From: Byssothecium circinans
Taxonomy: Eukaryota; Ascomycota; Dothideomycetes; Pleosporales; Massarinaceae
Assembly: GCA_010015675.1 (NCBI GenBank)
Contig: ML977003.1
Span: forward strand, 1-64,000
Length of the DNA stretch: 64,000 bases
Direction: 5' to 3'
Of the stretch, positions 57,883 through 64,000 are shown one piece after another (the first letter of the stretch is position 1; each line of letters opens with the position of its first letter). Both the position numbers and the translations under genes were made by a program. The notes beneath the pieces were generated by a model. That model saw nothing but the letters and a program-made list of their open reading frames with translations, did no database searches and was not told the origin of the DNA.

Positions 57883-58479
57883 ATGGCGCCCCTAACCACC
57901 GCCTCCAACGAAAAAGACCACCAAGCCCTCCTCGATAAACTAGACATCTACGCGATCCGCAAACCCTTCCGAAACCCGCACTACAAAGCCCACGGCCGCC
58001 GCAACAAGAACCTCAAGCAAATCATCACCGAAGCAACGCGCAAAGAAGCCTCCGTCATGGCCACGCAAAACAACAGCGGCGTCTCGACCCCGCTCACCGA
58101 AGTCGGCACACCCGGCCCCAATCCCGTCGGTCGCCCGCCGAATATCGCGCAAGCGGCGCAGAGCCTGAGTACGCTAGTGTTGGAGAAGAATCAGAGGGCG
58201 GCGAATGGTAATGGTAATGGTAATGGTAATGGGAATGGGAATGGGAATGCTACTGTGGGTGTGACGGCGACGTATACGAATATTGAGTCGGCGCCGAGTT
58301 TCCACCCCAGCAGCCAGAGGAGGTACTGCGATATTACGGGGTTGAAGGCGTCGTACACGGATCCGAAGACCAGGCTGCGGTATCATGATAAGGAGGTGTT
58401 TGGGCTGGTAAGGACCATGGCACAGAGTGTTGCGGAAGGGTATTTGGCGGCTAGAGGGGCGCATACGGTTCTGAAATGA
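57883..58479 (+). CDS. IES6: Ies6, INO80 complex subunit with YL1_C domain
   Basis: Single exon of 198 residues; the ATG at 57883 (CACAATGGCG) is chosen, although the frame is open upstream. YAIRKPFRNPHYKAHGRRNKN is the conserved N-terminal basic segment. A low-complexity spacer includes an (NG)n run from GGTAAT/GGGAAT repeats (58205-58249), likely variable in length. The YL1-C domain follows from about 148 (RYCDITGLKASYTDPKTRLR, YHDKEVFGLVRTM) with EGYLAARGAHTVLK at the end. Ies6 binds Arp5 to form the INO80 module that contacts the nucleosome. ARP5 is 6 kb away on the same strand. Confidence 0.93.
   Translation: MAPLTTASNEKDHQALLDKLDIYAIRKPFRNPHYKAHGRRNKNLKQIITEATRKEASVMATQNNSGVSTPLTEVGTPGPNPVGRPPNIAQAAQSLSTLVLEKNQRAANGNGNGNGNGNGNGNATVGVTATYTNIESAPSFHPSSQRRYCDITGLKASYTDPKTRLRYHDKEVFGLVRTMAQSVAEGYLAARGAHTVLK
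58205..58249 (+). repeat. (GGTAAT/GGGAAT)n coding microsatellite in IES6
   Basis: Seven to eight hexamer units encode alternating Asn-Gly. The multiple-of-three unit lets length vary without frameshift. Confidence 0.88.
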
Positions 58480-59253
58480 GGGGTTCTAGGATCTCTTCAA
58501 GCGTGCGATATGAGGACAGTCTTAAGGTCACGGCGTTTAGATGTACGGCATACAACAGCTTCACAGTAGCGAGGAAAGGTGTCACAATGACATTTTGGCG
58601 GAGTACAAGAAGTGGTATATATTAAGGAAATGTCAGGCCAACAAAGTCAAGCTCACTCCACCCACCAAGCTCCTTTCGAAGCAAGGCTCAAGGAGGAGCT
58701 CCGGCTTAATCGTGGACTGGTTTTGATCTTCGCCCGTATGACCGGGTACCAGGAGCTTTGCGGGAAAGCATTCCTAGTTACAGCAGCATATTTGGAAATA
58801 GCATACTGTGGCCGGGGCGATTCTACATGGATATTCTTATCGCTATTGAGATGGACTGTCGACGTAGGGAGACAATATATCAATTCTCCTTAGAAAACGG
58901 TGCTTTGATGTGATATGCGATGGTGATATAGCATCCAGGCCTGAACGGGATGAAAGTGTAGACTCGAAAAAATTGGCTGCGAACACCCCGTGGAGCCGCA
59001 GCGCGCTAGACTAGGATCGCGGAAGGCGCACGGTCCCTGATCGCGACTTCCCGCAGCTGCAGCTCTCACCAAAGGGACACGAAACAAAAAAAAAACCAGA
59101 CAAGGTGCTGATAACCACCACACACGAACACTCGTTAAAGCCACCTACACCGTCACAGATCTTGCAGAGCCTACACACTCCCCTCCGTCTCAAGTCTCCG
59201 ACCCTCGAATCCCCGTCAAACCCGCCGGGCGCATCCCGCACAGTCTATCCAAG
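58480..59253. other. Intergenic: IES6 3' side and GOT1 promoter
   Basis: 774 bp, no coherent protein found. Upstream side of GOT1 contains purine-rich and CA-rich tracts. Confidence 0.5.
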
Positions 59254-59934
59254 ATGCCGACCATGTGGCTTACCGATACGCAAAGTACGTGAGAAGAGGA
59301 GACGGCCGGGAAAGAGGGCATAGTGAGAGGATATAAACTGACTCTGTGACTAGAGATCGGGGTGGCTTTCTGCTCAGGGGGTAGGTACGCATGACATACC
59401 AGATCTGGTTTGCGCCAAAGTTGCGGACAGCGATGGAGTATTGACGTATACGCGCAGGCGGTTTCTTTCTTCTCGGAGGCGTGATGATGTTTTTTGATCG
59501 GTCCATGTACGTCTCTCCCTTTCTCTCTTTCGTTTCATCCAATCTCCTCACTCGCTAACACAGACTTCTAGGCTGGCAATGGGAAACGTACGTCCCTCTC
59601 CTCCCCTCCCCCACACACACGCTCACCCAAACAAATAAAACAGATCCTCTTCCTAATCGGCCTAACCCTCATCATCGGCCCCCAAAAAACCGCCGCCTTC
59701 TTCGCCCGCCGCCAGAAATGGAAAGGCACCGCCGCCTTCCTCGTCGGCATCACGCTCATCCTGCTCCGCTGGCCCTTTTTCGGCTTCCTGATCGAGATGT
59801 ATGGGATATTGGTGCTGTTTGGGGATTTTTTCGCGACGATTGCGGGGTTTTTGGGGAATGTGCCGGTTGTGGGGCCGTGGATTCAGAGGGCATTGGAGAG
59901 GGTGGGGGCGGGGAGGGGGGATAGTCAGGTTTGA
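59254..59934 (+). CDS. GOT1: Got1, Golgi transport membrane protein
   Basis: Five exons: 59254-59284, 59354-59380, 59458-59506, 59572-59587 and 59644-59934. The third intron is followed by an exon of only 16 nt, coding for the stretch around LAMGN. Introns are 69, 77, 65 and 56 nt with GTACGT or GTAGGT donors. The joined 414 nt encode 137 residues, as in yeast Got1 (138). The chain reads MWLTDTQKIGVAFCSGGGFF, LLGGVMMFFDRSMLAMGN, ILFLIGLTLIIGPQKTAAFF, WKGTAAFLVGITLILLRW, PFFGFLIEMYGILVLFGDFF and PVVGPWIQ, with four hydrophobic segments. Got1 is a Golgi/ER membrane protein needed for ER-to-Golgi and early Golgi transport. Translation could also begin at the second Met (59263). Confidence 0.93.
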
Positions 59935-60725
59935 GGGATGGAGGAAGAGGGGATGGGTGGGGTGAGTGAGATGGGAGGGGTGGGGAGGTGGTGTATTATA
60001 GGGCGTTGAGGGAGTTGTTGCTTTTTTCAGCATGGCGTGGCATATTATATCCAAGGCGTTTGATTCCGATCTGTAAAGGATGGATTTTGTGGATGGAATG
60101 GTCTCATCAATCGCATTTTTGAATCTATTACTTCAGGTACAATGACGATGTTTCACTTTCCCACTTGGCCTCATCATGCAGAGAATTTTTCCAGTTCTTG
60201 GACTCGTTGTTTATGGTGAGAGTGTATCATTTCTTCTTTGGAGGAATCGTTTACAGAAAGTGCCTCTTCGCTTCGCAGGAGAAGTCTCGCATAGTTATTA
60301 TGGTTTTATATAAATTTAATGAATGCAAGTCATGTCTGATAGAAGTCGAGAAAACATTACCTCTGCAACAAAGAAACTTTTCTCCTCCAACACCTTGTCG
60401 GGAGTCCCCAAGTGCGCAAAATGTACCCAGAGTTATAGCAAGCCAGGGTCAAGTATCCGTCTCCTGAACTATATCCAGAAGAAAGATGAAATAAAAGACC
60501 TCACAAAAACATGCACTACAAAACGATCAAAATTAGACATTATCAATTACCACTCCCACCACTAACTAACTAACTAACTACCCCAATTCTACTCCTACGT
60601 CCACTCTAGTTCCCTTTCAACTACTACATTACAGCACCCCTCACAACCCCCACCCCCTCACCAACAACCTCCCAAACCCCTACAAACCCTTCCAAACCCC
60701 TACAAACCTCCGCCAAAGCCACAAC
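59935..60725. other. Convergent 3' region between GOT1 and the GPI-type gene
   Basis: 791 bp, AT-rich; includes a short (AACT)n run near 60563-60581 and C-rich tracts. No gene. Confidence 0.5.
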
Positions 60726-61471
60726 TCACAGCTCCGCAAACACCAAGCCCATAAGCCCCACAGCCGCAGCCGCAAGACCCACACGCGCAGACCCGAACTC
60801 GGGCGCAGCAGCGCCCTTGAACTCGGGGGCACCCCCGACGGACGTAGGACCGGCGGGACTCACGACCTCGGTGGTGATCTGGGTGGGCTCGCCGTTGGGG
60901 CCCACGGTGGAGAGGACGAGGGTAGCCGTGGTGACGGGGACGGTGGGGACGATGGTTGTGTTTGTGGCGTTGTTGATGACGGTGATGTTGCCTGTGGTTA
61001 GGGGGATGATGGGGGTAGCTGTGATGGTGGTGGAGGGGGTGATGGTGGAGCTTGAGATGGAGATGGAGCTGGAGGTGACGTTCTTGGAGGGCTTCTTGAT
61101 TTGGCCGTTGCACTTGTCGGCCGTGAACTTGCTGTACTCTGTATGTAGGTGTTAGTTATTCGTTATCGGTGGTTTGTTGGGAGAGGGGAGTCTCGGGTAA
61201 AGTACTTACGGGCTGCCTCATTCTTGGTGCAGGTAAAGTCGATGGTTTGGCGGGCATTGAGACGGGCGAGCTCGGCACAGATGGAAGGGAAGTCGGCCGG
61301 GTTGGTTTGGCTGTCCGCAATCAGGGGGAAGAGGATGCCCTGGGCACAGTCGGATAATCCGGCGATGGCATCGGGGATGGCGAGCAAGTTTTCTTCCTTG
61401 GGGAGGGCCGTCGAAGTGACGGTGAGGAGGAAAGTTGTGGTCAACGTAAGGGTGCTTGAGAGGGAAGGCAT
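60726..61471 (-). CDS. Secreted protein with a GPI-anchor-type C-terminus
   Basis: Exons 61210-61471 and 60726-61138 (71-nt intron, donor CCGTAAGT, acceptor TACAG) give 224 residues. The start MPSLSSTLTLTTTFLLTVTS is a signal peptide. A mature region of about 90 residues has only three cysteines (SDCAQGILFPLI, SICAELARLN, FTCTKNEAAQ) plus ADKCNGQIKK after the junction, giving four. A Ser/Thr/Val-rich stalk follows (many potential O-glycosylation sites), then GAAAPEFGSARV and the hydrophobic AAAAVGLMGLVFAEL, the typical GPI attachment signal. It should sit in the cell wall or plasma membrane. It is not a CFEM protein: too few cysteines. No family name is known to me. Confidence 0.8.
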
Positions 61472-62080
61472 TGTGGTGACGGGAGGCGGTATGACCGGCG
61501 TTGAAGGGGGAGGAGTAACTATTGGAGTTGGAACGCTCGTGGGAGGGTTGTATGGATGATGATAAGGGTTCTGTTGCGCGGCGCTGAGAATCGCTGAAGT
61601 ACGTGTCCAATACCCTCGAATGTTGAAATGCATAGCCAAGTTATAGAAAACGAGTGGTGAATTCCATGCGCAAGCGGTCTGATGAAATGCGGTCTGCGGT
61701 CTGCGACACTTGCTGCTCCCGGGCTGCCATCATATATGCTGCGTCCTGTGTGGCCGTTTGCGAGCATCTTGGAGTCAAGATAAAAGCCATGATTTGTCGA
61801 GCGCGTGTAAAGATAGATGAGTCCGCATGCGGCTGTACACCTTTGTTTGAGGTTGAGGTGCTTTCGCAAGGGCATTGATGGAGTTTGGCGATGTTCGGGT
61901 TCCGCTTTCAGGATGGGCTCTGGAATGTAACTTGACGGAGCTGGTCTTTGGACCTCGCCACGTGCAACGGATTGTTATTAGCTTACAACAAAAAGGTGTA
62001 CATGGTTCTCTTTGAAGGTATTTGGAGTTGTACCGAAAGAAGAGATTCTGCTTTGAGATGAAGCGACGACGTTGCAGTGG
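61472..62080. other. Intergenic, no gene seen
   Basis: Promoter side of the GPI-type gene and 3' side of the small orphan. The frame that runs into the GPI gene from 61639 would extend it upstream, but the added part is not protein-like and hides the signal peptide. Confidence 0.5.
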
Positions 62081-62371
62081 TTACATTGCAGCGTTTCTGG
62101 CATCTGATTGTACCGCTTTGCTATCAAGAAACTGGATAATCAGATTGACGTGCTTCAGCTCGTAGTAGCATTCGTAGTGCCCTTTCGCGTACCTGATCGC
62201 ACGAGACCTCGGGTCCATGGCAGTGTGACTTGGGTGGGGCTGGTTCGCCAGCAAGCTCTCGTAGTATGAGTTAAAGTGCTCACCCCGGCGCTTGGGCTTC
62301 TCTGCTAGAAGTTCGCGATATCTGTATGCTAGAGCGTAGGGGTCTTTGCTCGCTGGATACTGGGCTGTCAT
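62081..62371 (-). CDS. Small hypothetical protein
   Basis: Single exon of 96 residues (or 101 from an upstream Met at 62386). Composition is that of a real soluble protein: MTAQYPASKDPYALAYRYRE, RRGEHFNSYYESLLA, SRAIRYAKGHYECYYELKH, NLIIQFLDSKAVQSDARN. It is rich in Tyr and charged residues and probably helical. No domain, signal or membrane segment is recognised, and no introns are needed. It could be a lineage-specific gene or a chance frame; I favour the former weakly. Confidence 0.4.
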   Translation of the reverse strand: MTAQYPASKDPYALAYRYRELLAEKPKRRGEHFNSYYESLLANQPHPSHTAMDPRSRAIRYAKGHYECYYELKHVNLIIQFLDSKAVQSDARNAAM

Positions 62372-63337
62372 CGTGCTACACGTCACTGTAGTTGAGTGGT
62401 TTCTGCGTGAGTGTAACCATGGTCATGGTGGGTTATAAGGCCGGATTGAGTAGGACAAAGACAATCGAGGTGCTTGTGTCCATGCTTGTTTGTCGGTCTT
62501 AGACAAGTTTTTAGACAAAGCATGGTCGAAAATGGCTTTGCTGTAGAATCAGGGCGCGCGGAGACAGAGCCATGTTTGACATGGGCGTGTCTCAACATCA
62601 TGGAGACTTCGATATTATCTGAGCGAGTCAGTAGCACAAGGCATCATGAACCGTAAAACCTTATTCCGGGTTTACATCAACGCCCCTACGTGTGATCTGT
62701 CGAACAAAGGTCTCCAGCGGAAGATAGAGTCTTTGACCTTGAAGTTTGGAAAAACTCACTCGTAGCAATGAACATTGTGCAGAGAACACAAGAACTCGAT
62801 ATGTAGGCATAAGCGATCCTTAACGAGAAAATGGCGTTCTATGATTCTGCGGATGAAGGAAAATGACATCTGTTGCTCACTCAAGAGCTAACTACCACCT
62901 AGCATCCGGTGGTACAGGAGCACTTTCCTTCCTTTGAAAAGGTCGAAGCTGGATTGAATGGAAAGTTGAATGAAAATACTTTTGATTGCACTCATGTGCC
63001 ACACGACTGAGAACTGTGGCAGGATGTGCTCTATGGAGCTTTCATTGAATCTTACTGGAAAGCTGCAGATCGTTACCAGATTCTGCGCGAGTAATTTGAA
63101 GTGGAAAATTCATGAATATGATGATGACGTGGAATTTCGATCCGAGTTCAGATGTGGTGAAAGCGGGTGAGGAGAATGACATTGAACATATCCAGATTCA
63201 AAGTCCGAGGTCTGTGCATCAGGCTAGTGTAGATACGGGTTAGCGCGCTCTTAGCGCGCGCTGCCACTGCTCGAAAATTCAGTTATCGAACTTTTTGAAA
63301 CTTCAGACTGACCTCCGGCCACGCTGCAGTCTCGACA
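62372..63337. promoter_or_regulatory. Intergenic region upstream of RPL7
   Basis: 966 bp holding the RPL7 promoter. A tandem TTAGCGCGC pair lies at 63240-63248 and 63251-63259, about 80-100 bp before the ATG. No gene seen in the rest. Confidence 0.45.
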
Positions 63338-64000
63338 ATGGCGCCCTCAACGTGAGTACTTGCCCAATCCTGACCTGTCCAGCTGTCCAAGTACCTCACT
63401 ATCGCTTTGACACTCCTTGCGCATTCGCAGTATCCGAACGGTCACTTATCATGCCTTTAGGACCGTGCCGACCCAAAACGACATTCTCGTCCCCGAGACA
63501 CTGTTGAAGAAGAGGAAGTCGCAGGAGAAGGCTCGCGAGGAGCGTGCATTGGCAACAAGGGAGAAGCGAGGTATGCTGGCAACGGCTACGGGCAATCGAG
63601 GAGAGCAATCACGATGATTATAACTACCAACACAATCGACTAGACTTCGGGTCAGTGCTGTCGAAACGTTAACCATCTTTCGGGAATGATGCGATTGTTC
63701 TCCTCGAGCGTCTAGTGGCCATCGATGGTTCTGTAATCTAGGCTGACTACGGGACAGACAAGAACAAGAAGAAGCGAGAGGTCATCTTCACGCGCGCCGA
63801 GAAGTATGTAAAGGAATATCGCGATGCCGAGGTACGTTTCACACATGACCAAATTCGCGTGTGGTAGCTAATATTTGTGTAGAGGGAAAAGGTCAGACTG
63901 TCCCGCGAAGCCAAGAAGAACGACAGCTTCTACGTCCCGGCCGAGCCCAAGCTAGCCTTCGTTGTACGGATCAAGGGCATCAACAAGATCGACCCCAAGA
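63338..64000 (+). CDS. RPL7: 60S ribosomal protein L7 (uL30), 3' part outside the window
   Basis: Exons 63338-63351, 63461-63570, 63758-63831 and 63883 onward, cut by the window edge. Introns of 109, 187 and 51 nt interrupt the N-terminal region. The joined chain reads [103 protein letters not shown]. This is the basic N-terminal extension and start of the L30-like fold of RPL7. Highly expressed cytosolic ribosome subunit. Intron 2 seems to carry a C/D-type snoRNA, as the same gene does in budding yeast. Confidence 0.92.
63610..63750 (+). ncRNA. Candidate C/D-box snoRNA in RPL7 intron 2 (snR39-like)
   Basis: Bases 63672-63684 are exactly complementary to CCCGAAAGATGGT, a highly conserved 25S rRNA segment. 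Beyond one mismatch, three more bases pair. The expected methyl target in this segment is the G/A pair known in yeast as G805/A807, served by snR39-family guides hosted in introns of RPL7A and RPL7B. Possible box C-like ATGATTA (63614-63620) and ATGATGC (63686-63692), and box D-like CTGA (63743-63746, which may instead be the intron branch site). The boxes are imperfect, so the ends are uncertain. Confidence 0.4.

Overview
The window is nuclear DNA of a filamentous ascomycete (Pezizomycotina; gene content fits Dothideomycetes, but the class is inferred). The reasons are many short introns (about 44-191 nt) with GTRNGT-type donors and CTRAC-like branch sites, closely packed genes on both strands, fungal-only families (SesA/NB-ARC/TPR, HET, Atg15, Dad4, INO80 subunits), and a transposon carrying repeat-induced point mutation (RIP) damage. 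Coding exons were joined by hand. Each complete spliced model closes on a multiple of three with canonical GT-AG junctions.

Left part (1-11 kb), accessory in character: a Myb/SANT-like gene cut by the window edge; a complete Fot1/pogo-type DNA transposon (626-2409) whose transposase carries nine TAA/TAG stops; a sulfotransferase-family gene; a six-cysteine secreted protein; an orphan acidic protein; and an NLR-type receptor (SesA - NB-ARC - TPR) in five exons. From 11 to 20 kb: the SNARE YKT6 and the Ski2-like helicase SLH1, divergently arranged, then an MFS monocarboxylate-type transporter. From 20 to 32 kb: a 2.2-kb non-coding stretch, a BTB-like protein, a 712-residue Pro/Ser-rich orphan whose first exon starts at 25461, a microsatellite with a 55-N assembly gap, and a HET-domain gene.

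Right part (32-64 kb) is mostly conserved housekeeping: a coiled-coil (probably spindle-related) protein, a VPS9-domain Rab GEF divergent to the vacuolar lipase ATG15, an F-box protein, NSE1 (SMC5/6 complex), a rhodanese + tyrosine phosphatase of the Ptp2/Pyp1 type, ARP5, a DAHP synthase, a conserved 294-residue orphan, DAD4 (72 residues, four exons, one of them just the ATG), IES6, GOT1 (with a 16-nt exon), a GPI-anchored-type secreted protein, a small orphan, and RPL7 running off the right edge.

Points worth attention: ARP5 and IES6, which form one INO80 module, lie about 6 kb apart. RPL7 intron 2 contains a 13-nt exact match to a methylation-guide target in 25S rRNA, the same host position as yeast snR39/snR59. 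Two genes carry poly(C) runs within about 15 nt of a 5' splice site. The NLR and HET genes place two incompatibility-type genes within about 25 kb. I found no CRISPR array, tRNA or rRNA gene. No wholly new system stands out with strong support; the best candidates for novelty are the orphan genes and the NLR.
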